Shown in pieces: positions 21,488 to 29,763 of a stretch of DNA of 34,878 nucleotides. Under the pieces are notes generated by a model. The model was not told the DNA's origin. It ran no database searches and was given only the letters and a program-made list of their open reading frames with translations. The stretch comes from Streptomyces sporangiiformans (GTDB lineage: Bacteria; Actinomycetota; Actinomycetes; Streptomycetales; Streptomycetaceae), in NCBI RefSeq assembly GCF_005768555.2, contig NZ_VCHX02000333.1, positions 1 through 34,878 of the forward strand, given 5' to 3'. The first letter of the stretch is position 1, and each line of letters begins with the position of its first letter. The position numbers and the translations under genes were made by a program.

Positions 21488-22330
21488 CTACGGCAGCTCG
21501 AACCCCGGATCCATGCCGCCCAGCGCCTTCGTGCACGGGCAATCCCGCGTCGCGTTCTCGGGCAGGGCCGCCACCGCGTCGAACAGAACGCCCCGCAGCC
21601 GGTCCACGTTCGCCGCGAACACCTTCAGCACCTCGTCGTGCGAGACCCCCTCGCCGCTCTCGGCCCCCGCGTCGAGGTCGGTGACCAGGGTCAACGACGT
21701 GTAGCAGAGCTCGAGTTCACGGGCCAGCGCCGCCTCGGGATGCCCGGTCATGCCCACCACCGACCAGCCTTGCGCCTGGTGCCACAGCGATTCGGCCCGG
21801 GTGGAGAACCGCGGCCCCTCGATCACCACGAGCGTCCCGCCGTCCACCGGCTCCCAGTCGCGCCCGCGCGCCGCCTCCAGCGCGGCCTTGCGCCCGATGG
21901 GGCAGTAGGGATCGGCCAGGGACACATGCACGACGTTCGGCACCTGACCCCCGGGCAGCGGCAGCCCGTCGAAGTACGACTGCGCCCGGGACTTCGTACG
22001 GTCCACGAACTGGTCCGGCACGAGCAGCGTCCCGGGGCCGTACTCGGGGCGCAGCCCGCCGACCGCGCAGGGCCCGAGCACCTGCCGCGCCCCGACCGAG
22101 CGCAGGGCCCACAGGTTGGCCCGGTAGTTGATGCGGTGCGGCGGCAGATGGTGGCCGCGGCCGTGGCGGGGAAGGAAGGCCACCCGCCGCCCGGCGATCT
22201 CGCCGAGGAAGAGGGAGTCGCTGGGGGCCCCGTACGGGGTGTCCACCTGTATCTCGGTCACGTCGTCGAGGAAGGAGTAGAAGCCCGAGCCGCCAATGAC
22301 GCCGATCTCGGCGTTCTCCGTGTTCGCCAT
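21488..22330 (-). CDS. mtnP: S-methyl-5'-thioadenosine phosphorylase
   Basis: A 280-residue enzyme of the PNP/MTAP family that splits methylthioadenosine with phosphate into adenine and 5-methylthioribose-1-phosphate, recycling the by-product of polyamine synthesis. Visible motifs: IGVIGGSGFY at the N-terminus (phosphate site), FLPRHGRGHHLPPHRINYRANLWAL, EGPRFSTRAES, and VGMTGHPEAALARELELCY (purine and ribose site). The MTGHPEA form favours MTA over guanosine substrates, as in MTAPs. The start is ATG at 22330; TAGGGT on the minus strand lies 6 nt upstream, so the mRNA may be leaderless. Confidence 0.94.
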   Translation of the reverse strand: MANTENAEIGVIGGSGFYSFLDDVTEIQVDTPYGAPSDSLFLGEIAGRRVAFLPRHGRGHHLPPHRINYRANLWALRSVGARQVLGPCAVGGLRPEYGPGTLLVPDQFVDRTKSRAQSYFDGLPLPGGQVPNVVHVSLADPYCPIGRKAALEAARGRDWEPVDGGTLVVIEGPRFSTRAESLWHQAQGWSVVGMTGHPEAALARELELCYTSLTLVTDLDAGAESGEGVSHDEVLKVFAANVDRLRGVLFDAVAALPENATRDCPCTKALGGMDPGFELP

Positions 22331-22336
22331 GACCGC

Positions 22337-22342
22337 ACCCTA
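22337..22342 (-). promoter_or_regulatory. -10 element of leaderless mtnP
   Basis: TAGGGT on the minus strand ends 6 nt before the mtnP ATG; no Shine-Dalgarno sequence is present. Confidence 0.45.
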
Positions 22343-22362
22343 GCCGGGCCCCGAAAAGCCGC

Positions 22363-22392
22363 GGACCCCGCCGTCGTACGACGACAGGGTCC
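22363..22392 (-). terminator. hairpin downstream of the FmdB gene
   Basis: GGACCC/GGGTCC outer stem and GTCGT/ACGAC inner stem with a 3-nt loop, 94 nt past the FmdB-like gene and upstream of the mtnP promoter. Confidence 0.6.
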
Positions 22393-22485
22393 CGTAAGAA
22401 AGCCTTGCGCGGGCAGCCGGAGACGGCCCCGCGCGACCAGAGGGGCCCGAGCGGCAGAAGGGCCGAAGAAAGCCCGAAGAAAGTG

Positions 22486-22809
22486 CTACGCGGCCGAGCT
22501 GCTGCTCGAGGAACCGCTGGAGCCGGACGACGCCGAGTCCGAGGACGACGACGTGGAGGAAGCGGTGGACGACGAGGACGACGTCGACGACGAGGAGGAC
22601 GGCTGCTTGGCCGTCGAGCTGCTCGACGAGGAACCGCGGCTGTCGTTGCGGTAGAAGCCGGAGCCCTTGAAGACGATGCCGACGGCGGAGAACACCTTCT
22701 TCAGCCGGCCGGCGCAGCTGGGGCACTCGGTCAGGGCGTCGTCGGTGAACTTCTGCACCGCTTCGAGGCCCTCGCCGCACTCGGTGCACTGGTACTGGTA
22801 CGTCGGCAC
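22486..22809 (-). CDS. FmdB-family zinc-ribbon protein, Ruc-like
   Basis: A 107-residue protein with an N-terminal zinc ribbon (Cys8-x2-Cys11 and Cys29-x2-Cys32, start MPTYQYQCTECG), the conserved KKVFSAVGIVFKGSGFYRND segment, then a serine-rich tail from residue 57 to the end that must be disordered. The layout and neighbourhood match mycobacterial Rv0991c (Ruc), a redox-regulated chaperone in which oxidation of the four cysteines releases zinc and activates holdase activity. That this protein is such a chaperone is inference. GTG at 22809 has a perfect AGGAGG 6 nt upstream. In mycobacteria the gene is also near the cyclo-ligase, galU and moeA. Confidence 0.92.
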   Translation of the reverse strand: MPTYQYQCTECGEGLEAVQKFTDDALTECPSCAGRLKKVFSAVGIVFKGSGFYRNDSRGSSSSSSTAKQPSSSSSTSSSSSTASSTSSSSDSASSGSSGSSSSSSAA

Positions 22810-22877
22810 TTGTCTTCCTCCTGGCACTCTCACTCGATGAGTGCTAACGACGATCCAGTCTGACCTATTCCTTGCGT

Positions 22878-24191
22878 TCAGTCCACTGTCATCGATACGC
22901 GGTGACCGACGCCACGTGCGACGGTCCGGCTCACGGGCCTGGTCGCGAGCCACGAGCGCAGGGCCACCAGCGTCACCAGGGCCAGCAGTGTGCCGCCCAT
23001 CGGGACGAGGAATCCGGCACCGTCCCAGAGGCGGTCCTCCAGCTGTCCGGCCACCGTGACGGCTGCCGCCTGGCCGAGTGCGACCGCGCCGGTCAGCCAG
23101 GTGAAGGCCTCCGTGCGGGCACCCGCGGGCACCAGGCCGTCGACCAGCGTGTAGCCGGTGATCAGGGCGGGCGCGACGCACATGCCGACCAGGAGCCCGA
23201 CCCCGGCGAGGACGGCCACGGAGTGCGCGGCCCACAGCCCGGAGGCGGTCAGGGCCAGTGCGGCGTACCCGACGACCAGGCGGCGGCGCGGAGCCGCCTT
23301 CCACGCGACGGCGCCGCAGACGAGGCCGGAGAGCATGTTGCCCGCGGCGAACGTGCCGTACAGGACACCGTTGAGGCCGGGCTCACCGATCGACTCGGTG
23401 AACGCGGCGAGCGAGACCTGCATGCCGCCGAAGACGGATCCGATGCCCAGGAAGGCCGCGATCAGAACGCGTACCCCGGGGATCGACAGGGCCGACACGT
23501 GCTCCACGCGCGCGTGCCCACCGAGAACGACCGAGGGCTGTGTGCCCTTCCGGGCCGCGAACAGCAGGCCTCCGACGAGGGTCAGCGCGGCCTCCGTCAG
23601 CAGGCCCGCGGCCGGGTCAACGGTGGTGCACAGCGCGGTCGCCAGCAGTGGTCCGAGTACGAAGGTCAGCTCGTCGGTGACGGATTCGAAGGCCGCAGCC
23701 GTCGTCATCAGGGGCGAGCCCTGGAGCTTGACGCCCCAGCGGGCGCGCACCATGGGCCCGATCTGCGGCACCGAGGCACCGGTCGGGACGGCGGCCGCGA
23801 ACAACGTCCAGAGCGGAGCGTGCGCGAGCGCCAGGACCGTCAGGGAGAGTCCTGACGCGGCGTGTACGAGGACGCCGGGGATCAGGATGGCGCGCTGGCC
23901 ATGGCGGTCGGTGAGACGGCCGGCGAGGGGCGCGAACACTGCCATCGAGACGCCGGTGACGGCGGCGACCGCACCGGCGACACCGTACGAGCCGGTGGTG
24001 TGCCGCACGAGCAGCACGACGGACAGCGTCAGCATCGCGAAGGGCTGTCGCGCGGCGAAGCCGGGGATCAGGAACGTCCATGCGCCGCGTGTGCGCAGCA
24101 GCTGCCCGTACCCCGGGCGGGAAGGGACCGAGTTGCCGGGGGACCCGGAAAACCCGGACGGTCCGGGTCCGGAAGCGACCGTGGATGCCAC
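22878..24191 (-). CDS. MFS transporter (12 helices)
   Basis: A 437-residue membrane protein with about 12 hydrophobic helices in two halves. It has a degenerate motif A (GRLTDRHGQR) between helices 2 and 3. It resembles actinobacterial MFS proteins of unknown substrate and is not related in detail to the two DHA2 pumps in the window. GTG at 24191 is chosen with AAAGG 9 nt upstream; an in-frame GTG at 24305 would add 38 residues rich in Arg and Pro before the first helix. The gene lies downstream of the antiporter gene in the same direction but 294 bp away; that gap holds the 3' repeat of the antiporter gene and the MFS leader, with no other gene. Confidence 0.88.
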   Translation of the reverse strand: MASTVASGPGPSGFSGSPGNSVPSRPGYGQLLRTRGAWTFLIPGFAARQPFAMLTLSVVLLVRHTTGSYGVAGAVAAVTGVSMAVFAPLAGRLTDRHGQRAILIPGVLVHAASGLSLTVLALAHAPLWTLFAAAVPTGASVPQIGPMVRARWGVKLQGSPLMTTAAAFESVTDELTFVLGPLLATALCTTVDPAAGLLTEAALTLVGGLLFAARKGTQPSVVLGGHARVEHVSALSIPGVRVLIAAFLGIGSVFGGMQVSLAAFTESIGEPGLNGVLYGTFAAGNMLSGLVCGAVAWKAAPRRRLVVGYAALALTASGLWAAHSVAVLAGVGLLVGMCVAPALITGYTLVDGLVPAGARTEAFTWLTGAVALGQAAAVTVAGQLEDRLWDGAGFLVPMGGTLLALVTLVALRSWLATRPVSRTVARGVGHRVSMTVD

Positions 24192-24428
24192 GGCCCGTGC
24201 CTTTCTGCCGCCTGGTAGCGGGCCCCGTATCGGTGCGCGGGGTGCCGAGAGCTGTCCTCTTGCGCGGAACTGCGGTAGATACCGGGCCGCCCACTGCGAG
24301 GGCACCGCGGCCGCCGTACGGTCGCGCCAGCTCTGCGTCAGGCAGAGTCGGTTCGATCTAAGTGCGCCTTCATCGTACAGGTATCAGCGATCGTGCCCCT
24401 GGGAAAGCGAGCACCCGAGCCGCATCCA

Positions 24429-24493
24429 CCTATGAAGTCCTCGTCCGCCTACGAAGATCCCGGACCGCCTACGAAGTCCCGGAACCTACGAAG
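24429..24493 (-). repeat. CTTCGTAGG repeat across the antiporter stop codon
   Basis: CCTACGAAG (plus-strand form; one copy CCTATGAAG) starts at 24429, 24448, 24468 and 24485, with periods of 19, 20 and 17 bp. The last copy contains the TAG stop of the antiporter gene, so the array runs from the final codons into the 3' flank. Confidence 0.75.
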
Positions 24494-25991
24494 CCCCGTT
24501 GCCGCCCGTCCCCAGCCAGTCCGCCAGCTTGCCGCCCTGGCCGACGGCCCGCAGTCGCCGCTCGGCCTGGTCCCGGACCGGGTCCGTGGCCACGACGAGC
24601 AGTTCGTCGCCGCGATGCAGCACGGTCGTGGGCAGCGGAACGAACGATTTTCCATCCCGTACGACGAGCGTGACCGCCGCGCCCCCGGGCAGCCGCAGCT
24701 CGTTGATCTCGACGCCGTGCATCTTCGACCCCTCCGGGATCGAGACGGACAGCAGATGCCCGCGCAGCCGCTCCAGGGGTGCCGATTCGATCCCGAGGTC
24801 GGCGGCCTCGGTGGCGGAGGTGTCCAGGTGCAGCTTCCGGGCCAGCCACGGGAGTGTGGGGCCTTGGACGAGGGTGTAGACGACCACCAGTATGAAGACG
24901 ATGTTGAAGATTCGACGGCTCTCCGCGACGTCGTACACCATCGGGATCGTCGCCAGGATGATGGGCACGGCGCCGCGCAGGCCCGCCCAGGACATCAGGG
25001 CCTGTTCCTGCCATGGCCGACGGAACGGCAGCAGTGCCGTCACGACGCTCAGTGGCCGCGCCACCATGGTCAGTACCAGGCCGATGGCGAGGGCGGGCCA
25101 GATGTCGTCCAGCAGGTCGTGCGGAGTGACCAGCAGGCCGAGCAGGACGAACATGCCGATCTGGGCGATCCAGCCGAGTCCGTCGGCGAAGCCGCGGGTG
25201 GCGGGCCAGTGCGGCAGCTTCTGGTTGCCGAGGACCATCGCCGCCAGATACACGGCGAGGAAGCCGCTGCCGTGGGCGAGCGCCCCGGCCGCGTACGCCG
25301 TGACCGCGATCGCCATGACGGCGATCGGATAGAGACCGGAGGCGGGCAGTGCCACATGGCGCAACCCGTAGGCGCCGAGGAAGCCCACCGCGAGGCCGAT
25401 GGCCGCGCCGATGGCGAGCTCCATGGCTATCACGCCGAGCAGGGAGTACCAGTGCTCGATCGGGCCGGCCGTGGAGAACGAGATGACGAGGATGACCACC
25501 GGAGCGTCGTTGAAGCCGGACTCGGCCTCCAGCGTGCCCGTCACGCGCGGGGGGAGGGGCACCTTGCGCAGCACCGAGAAGACAGCCGCCGCGTCCGTCG
25601 AGGACACCACCGCGCCGACGATGAGCGCCTGCCGCCACTCCAGGTCGATCAGGTAGTGGGCCGCCGTGGCCGTGACGCCGACGCTCACCGCGACACCGAC
25701 CAGCGCCAGCGAGGAGGCGGCCGGAAGAGCCGGCTTGATCTCCTTCCACTTCGTGCCGAGGCCGCCCTCGGCCAGGATCACGACCAGGGACGCGTACCCG
25801 ATGACCTGGGTCAGTTCGGCGTTGTCGAACTGGATGCCGCCGATACCGTCCTGGCCCATGGCGATGCCGATGCCCAGGTAGACGAGCAGGCTGGGGAGCC
25901 CGCTGCGCGAGGAGATCCGAACCGCTGCCACCGCGACGAGCAGAACGAGCGAGCATGCGAGCAAAAGCTGGTTGAGGTGGTGGACAGTCAG
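24486..25991 (-). CDS. CPA1-type potassium(sodium)/proton antiporter with RCK_C domain
   Basis: A 501-residue antiporter. About 12-13 membrane helices cover residues 10-395, with the family segments VVSSTDAAAVFSVL, AESGFNDAP (the ND pair of CPA1 antiporters) and SWAGLRGAVPIILA. A C-terminal TrkA-C/RCK_C domain (about 410-485) follows, which binds nucleotides or ions to gate transport. It resembles NhaP2/CvrA K+/H+ antiporters, so a role in K+ and pH balance is likely. A CTG start at 25991 is proposed: it has AAGGGA 7-8 nt upstream and gives the N-terminus (L/M)TVHHLNQLLL that I associate with orthologues. The first ordinary start, TTG at 25964, would cut into this segment and has no ribosome-binding site. 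Confidence 0.88.
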   Translation of the reverse strand: MTVHHLNQLLLACSLVLLVAVAAVRISSRSGLPSLLVYLGIGIAMGQDGIGGIQFDNAELTQVIGYASLVVILAEGGLGTKWKEIKPALPAASSLALVGVAVSVGVTATAAHYLIDLEWRQALIVGAVVSSTDAAAVFSVLRKVPLPPRVTGTLEAESGFNDAPVVILVISFSTAGPIEHWYSLLGVIAMELAIGAAIGLAVGFLGAYGLRHVALPASGLYPIAVMAIAVTAYAAGALAHGSGFLAVYLAAMVLGNQKLPHWPATRGFADGLGWIAQIGMFVLLGLLVTPHDLLDDIWPALAIGLVLTMVARPLSVVTALLPFRRPWQEQALMSWAGLRGAVPIILATIPMVYDVAESRRIFNIVFILVVVYTLVQGPTLPWLARKLHLDTSATEAADLGIESAPLERLRGHLLSVSIPEGSKMHGVEINELRLPGGAAVTLVVRDGKSFVPLPTTVLHRGDELLVVATDPVRDQAERRLRAVGQGGKLADWLGTGGNGAS

Positions 25992-26052
25992 CGGCCGTTC
26001 CCTTCTCGGTACCCCAAGTACTTCGTTACCTTACCTAACTCTTGACGTTTTC

Positions 26053-26080
26053 TTGACGATCGCGGGGGCGGCCCGACAGT
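26053..26080 (+). promoter_or_regulatory. possible promoter of the acylase gene
   Basis: TTGACG (26053-26058), 16 nt, GACAGT (26075-26080). A second TTGACG starts exactly 11 nt upstream of the first, giving an 11-bp direct repeat that could also be a response-regulator site. The leader would be about 140 nt. Confidence 0.35.
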
Positions 26081-26225
26081 GACTGCGCATACGGTCTCGA
26101 ACTGCTGAATGCGCGCGTTCCCGACTCCGCGTCAAGGCGCTGAGAGCCCTGACCTATGGTTGCTCCATCGTTCAGTCAAAAGCACAGCCCCGTCTGCCGC
26201 TCGCGTTAGGACAGCAAGGACAGCG

Positions 26226-28970
26226 ATGCCCCCCAACACCACCTCATCTTCCGGCCAGAAGCCCGGAAATTCCGGCAGGAAGAAGGGGCGCAGAGCCCGT
26301 CTGATCATGATCGCGCTGGTCCTGGCCATCATCGGGGGCGTCGCCTTCGGGGCGTACTGGTCCATCAGTTCCGTGCGAGCCTCCTTCCCGCAGACCAAGG
26401 GCTCGATCGCACTCGACGGACTGTCAGGGCCGGTCGACGTCAAGCGGGACGGCAACGGGATCCCGCAGATCTACGCCTCGTCCGACTCGGACCTGTTCAT
26501 GGCGCAGGGCTACGTCCAGGCGCAGGACCGGTTCTACGAGATGGACGTGCGCCGCCACACGACGTCCGGCACGCTCTCCGAGATGTTCGGCAAGGGCCAG
26601 GTCGACAAGGACGAGTTCCTGCGCACGCTCGGATGGGACCGGGTGGCGAAGGAGGAGTACGAGACCAAGCTGTCGGCCGAGACGAAGAAGTATCTCCAGG
26701 CATACGCCAAGGGAGTCAACGCCTACCTGCGGGGCAAGGAAGGCCGGGACATCTCCCTGGAGTACGCGGCCCTCGGTTTCTCCAACGACTACAAGCCCGC
26801 GGAGTGGACTCCGGTCGACTCGGTGGCCTGGCTCAAGGCAATGGCGTGGGACCTGCGCGGCAACATGCAGGACGAGATCGACCGCTCCCTGATGACTAGC
26901 CGTCTCGGCCCGAAGCAGATCGACGATCTGTACCCGGAGTATCCGTACGGCCGGAACAAGACAATCGTCCAGGAGGGCGCGTACAACAACATCACCAAGG
27001 AGTACGAGCAGAGCGACGGCACCGGCACGTCCACCGCCGGCACCGGGCTCACCGGCGGCGCCACCGCCCCTTCCGGGCTGCAGAGCCAGTTGTCGGGGCT
27101 CTACGACGTCCTCGACGACGTGCCCACGTCCGTCGGCGTGAACGGCAACGGAATCGGCTCGAACTCGTGGGTCGTCTCCGGCGCCCACACCATCAGCGGC
27201 AAGCCGCTGCTCGCCAATGACCCGCACCTGTCGCCCTCGCTGCCGTCGGTCTGGTACCAGATGGGCCTGCACTGCCGGAGCGTCTCCGCCAAGTGCCAGT
27301 ACGACGTCTCCGGGTACACGTTCGCGGGCATGCCGGGCGTGGTCATAGGGCACAACCAGAACATCGCCTGGGGCATGACCAACTCCGGTGCCGATGTCAC
27401 CGACCTGTATCTGGAGAAGCTCACCGGGAACGGCTACGAGTACGACGACAAGGTGCTCCCTTTCACGACCCGCAAGGAGAAGATCAACATCGCGGGCGGC
27501 GGGAGCAAGACGATCGTCGTGCGGGAGACCAACAACGGGCCACTGCTGTCCGACCGCGACGACGAACTCGTCAAGGTCGGCAAGAAGGCCACGGTCGACA
27601 GCGCGGCGCCCGACCGCGGCGACGGCTACGGCATCGCGCTGCGCTGGACCGCGCTGGAACCCGGCACCTCGATGGACGCCGTCTTCGCGGTGAACAAGGC
27701 GGCCGACTGGACGGCCTTCCGCAAGGCGGCCGCGCTGTTCGACGTGCCGTCGCAGAACCTGACCTACGCCGACACCAAGGGCCACATCGGCTACCAGCTG
27801 CCCGGGAGGATCCCGATCCGCGGCGACGGCGACGGCTCGCTCCCGTCGCCCGGCTGGGACTCCAGGTACCGCTGGACCGGCTACATCAAGCAGTCCGAGC
27901 TGCCCTACGAGTACGACCCCGAGCGCGGCTACATCGTGACCGCCAACCAGGCCGTCGTCGACAAGGACAAGTACCCCTACGTGCTCACCACGGACTGGGG
28001 ATACGGCGCGCGCAGCCAGCGGATCACCGACCTCATCGAGTCGAAGATCAAGGGCGGCGGCAAGATCTCGACCGACGACATGCGCCAGATGCAGCTCGAC
28101 AACAGCAGTGAGATCGCCAAGCTCCTGGTGCCGATGCTGCTCAAGATCGACGTTCCCGACAAGAACGTGCGCGAGGGGCAGAAGCTCCTGGAGGGCTGGA
28201 ACTACACCCAGGACGCCGATTCGGCGGCGGCCGCGTACTTCAACGCGGTCTGGCGCAACATCCTGAAGCTGTCCTTCGGCAACAAGCTGCCCAAGGAGCT
28301 GCGGGTCAAGGGCCAGTGCCTGTACGTCGAGCCGACCGATTCGACGGGCCCTGCCGACGAGGACCAGCGGGTGCGCGAGTGCGGCCAGCGCGACGCGGAC
28401 AGCGCGCAGCCGGACGGCGGCGACCGCTGGTTCGAGGTGATCCGCAGCATCCTCGACGACGAGGACAACGACTGGTGGCAGGCGCCGAAGACGCGCACCG
28501 ACACCGCGGCCAAGAACCGCGACGAGCTCTTCGGAAGGGCTCTCGAGGACGCCCGCTGGGAGCTGACCGCCAAGCTCGGCAAGGACATGGACACCTGGAG
28601 CTGGGGCCGTCTGCACCGGCTGTACCTGGAGAACCAGACCCTGGGCACCGAAGGCCCCGGCTTCCTGCAGTACATGCTCAATCGCGGCCCGTACGACATC
28701 GGCGGCGGCGAGGCGGCGGTGAACGCCACCGGCTGGAACGCCGCGGGCGGCTACTCGGTGGTCTGGGTGCCGTCGATGCGGATGGTGGTGAACCTCGACG
28801 ACTTCGACAAGTCCAAGTGGATCAACCTCACCGGCGCCTCCGGGCACGCCTACAGCGGCCACTACACCGACCAGACCGACAAATGGGTCAAGGGTGAGCT
28901 GCTGAACTGGTACTCGTCGGAGAGGGCGGTCGGCAAGAACACGTCGGACTCGCTGGTACTGAAGCCCTGA
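26226..28970 (+). CDS. penicillin acylase (penicillin amidase) family protein, membrane-anchored
   Basis: A 914-residue Ntn hydrolase precursor. A short basic tail precedes one membrane helix (about 25-45), so the enzyme is probably anchored and exposed outside. The alpha part contains VKRDGNGIPQIYASSDSDLFMAQGYVQAQDRFYEMD, diagnostic of the family. The maturation site is GIGSNSWVVSG: cleavage between Gly311 and Ser312 would free Ser312 as the catalytic nucleophile of the beta chain. Family members hydrolyse amides of beta-lactams, acyl-homoserine lactones or cyclic lipopeptides; the substrate here is not predictable. ATG at 26226 has AAGGA 6 nt upstream. An insertion rich in Gly/Thr (about 260-285) lies just before the processing site. 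Confidence 0.93.
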   Translation: MPPNTTSSSGQKPGNSGRKKGRRARLIMIALVLAIIGGVAFGAYWSISSVRASFPQTKGSIALDGLSGPVDVKRDGNGIPQIYASSDSDLFMAQGYVQAQDRFYEMDVRRHTTSGTLSEMFGKGQVDKDEFLRTLGWDRVAKEEYETKLSAETKKYLQAYAKGVNAYLRGKEGRDISLEYAALGFSNDYKPAEWTPVDSVAWLKAMAWDLRGNMQDEIDRSLMTSRLGPKQIDDLYPEYPYGRNKTIVQEGAYNNITKEYEQSDGTGTSTAGTGLTGGATAPSGLQSQLSGLYDVLDDVPTSVGVNGNGIGSNSWVVSGAHTISGKPLLANDPHLSPSLPSVWYQMGLHCRSVSAKCQYDVSGYTFAGMPGVVIGHNQNIAWGMTNSGADVTDLYLEKLTGNGYEYDDKVLPFTTRKEKINIAGGGSKTIVVRETNNGPLLSDRDDELVKVGKKATVDSAAPDRGDGYGIALRWTALEPGTSMDAVFAVNKAADWTAFRKAAALFDVPSQNLTYADTKGHIGYQLPGRIPIRGDGDGSLPSPGWDSRYRWTGYIKQSELPYEYDPERGYIVTANQAVVDKDKYPYVLTTDWGYGARSQRITDLIESKIKGGGKISTDDMRQMQLDNSSEIAKLLVPMLLKIDVPDKNVREGQKLLEGWNYTQDADSAAAAYFNAVWRNILKLSFGNKLPKELRVKGQCLYVEPTDSTGPADEDQRVRECGQRDADSAQPDGGDRWFEVIRSILDDEDNDWWQAPKTRTDTAAKNRDELFGRALEDARWELTAKLGKDMDTWSWGRLHRLYLENQTLGTEGPGFLQYMLNRGPYDIGGGEAAVNATGWNAAGGYSVVWVPSMRMVVNLDDFDKSKWINLTGASGHAYSGHYTDQTDKWVKGELLNWYSSERAVGKNTSDSLVLKP

Positions 28971-28985
28971 GGCCTGCGGATCGGC

Positions 28986-29034
28986 ACATGGCCCTCCACG
29001 CGCGCGTGCGGCAGGCGCGAGTGGAGGGCCATGT
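28986..29034. terminator. terminator between acylase and cyclo-ligase genes
   Basis: A perfect 14-bp stem (ACATGGCCCTCCAC and complement) with a 21-nt GC-rich loop, between convergent genes. Confidence 0.85.
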
Positions 29035-29054
29035 CGCGTACGAGCGGCGGGACC

Positions 29055-29669
29055 TCAGCGGAAGTGACGTACTCCCGAAGGGGTGACGACCGCGTGCACC
29101 GGCCGGTCGTGCGGTTCCTCGGGAACACGGTCGACCACTTCGGAGTCGTACAGCAGCACCACCAGCGCGGGATGGGCCCCCGCCCCGTCCAGCCGCGCGA
29201 GCACGCGGTCGTACGACCCGCCACCGCGCCCGAGCCGCATCCCTCGCGCGTCCACGGCGAGCCCCGGCAGCAGCACGGCGTCGGCCGAGAGCACGGCGTC
29301 GGGGCCGAGGGGCTCGCCCACGGGCTCCAAGAGGGCCATCTTTCCCCGGTGTTGTACGGGTGCGAGCGAGCCCTCACCCTCATACGCACCCCAGTCGAGG
29401 TCGTTGTCCGTCAACAGGACCGGCAGCAGCACGCGCACCCCGCGCGCATGGAGGGCATCGAGGAGCGCGCGCGTACCCGGTTCACTCCCCACGGATACGT
29501 ACGCCGCCACCGTGTGCGCCTGCGCCAGTTCGGGCAGCTCCAGGGCCCGGTCGGCGAGTACGGCCTCCGTTTCCCGCAGGTCATCAGCCGTCAACCGGCT
29601 CCTCACCGTGAGGAACGCTCGCCGCAACATTCGCTTGCCAGAGTCGGCTTCGGGTCCCGGCTGACTCAC
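29055..29669 (-). CDS. 5-formyltetrahydrofolate cyclo-ligase
   Basis: A 204-residue enzyme (also called methenyltetrahydrofolate synthetase) that uses ATP to convert 5-formyl-THF to 5,10-methenyl-THF, returning it to the one-carbon pool. Motifs: KRMLRRAFLTVR near the N-terminus (phosphate and substrate contacts), VLLPGLAVDARGMRLGRGGGSYDRVLARL (the family GxGxGYYDR-type motif, here GRGGGSYDR). GTG at 29669 is chosen because GGGAG sits 6 nt upstream and the length equals the family norm. An ATG 33 nt upstream has no ribosome-binding site. It is divergent from galU, the arrangement also seen in mycobacteria. Confidence 0.93.
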   Translation of the reverse strand: MSQPGPEADSGKRMLRRAFLTVRSRLTADDLRETEAVLADRALELPELAQAHTVAAYVSVGSEPGTRALLDALHARGVRVLLPVLLTDNDLDWGAYEGEGSLAPVQHRGKMALLEPVGEPLGPDAVLSADAVLLPGLAVDARGMRLGRGGGSYDRVLARLDGAGAHPALVVLLYDSEVVDRVPEEPHDRPVHAVVTPSGVRHFR

Positions 29670-29697
29670 AGTTTGCTCCCGTACTCTCGGTAATGCG

Positions 29698-29707
29698 CTC
29701 ATATGAG
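29698..29707. promoter_or_regulatory. CTCATATGAG palindrome between cyclo-ligase gene and galU
   Basis: A perfect 10-bp palindrome in an AT-richer patch of the divergent promoter region. It is a possible regulator site; no known regulator is assigned. Confidence 0.3.
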
Positions 29708-29750
29708 AACGAATTAACCGGAGCCACAGATTCCACGCAAAGGCACCGGT

Positions 29751-29756
29751 TATGGT
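29751..29756 (+). promoter_or_regulatory. -10 element of leaderless galU
   Basis: TATGGT ends 7 nt before the ATG at 29764. It overlaps an alternative ATG at 29752, which argues for the downstream start. Confidence 0.5.
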
Positions 29757-29763
29757 GGCGGGC

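Noticed and set aside
26015..26042. Possible DmdR/IdeR iron box before the antiporter gene
   Set aside because: TTAGGTAAGG-like sequence has only partial dyad symmetry and needs a one-base gap to match the consensus.
26042..26058. PhoP box made of the 11-bp TTGACG direct repeat
   Set aside because: The period fits but the sequence does not match GTTCACC-type PHO units; kept only as part of a weak promoter call.
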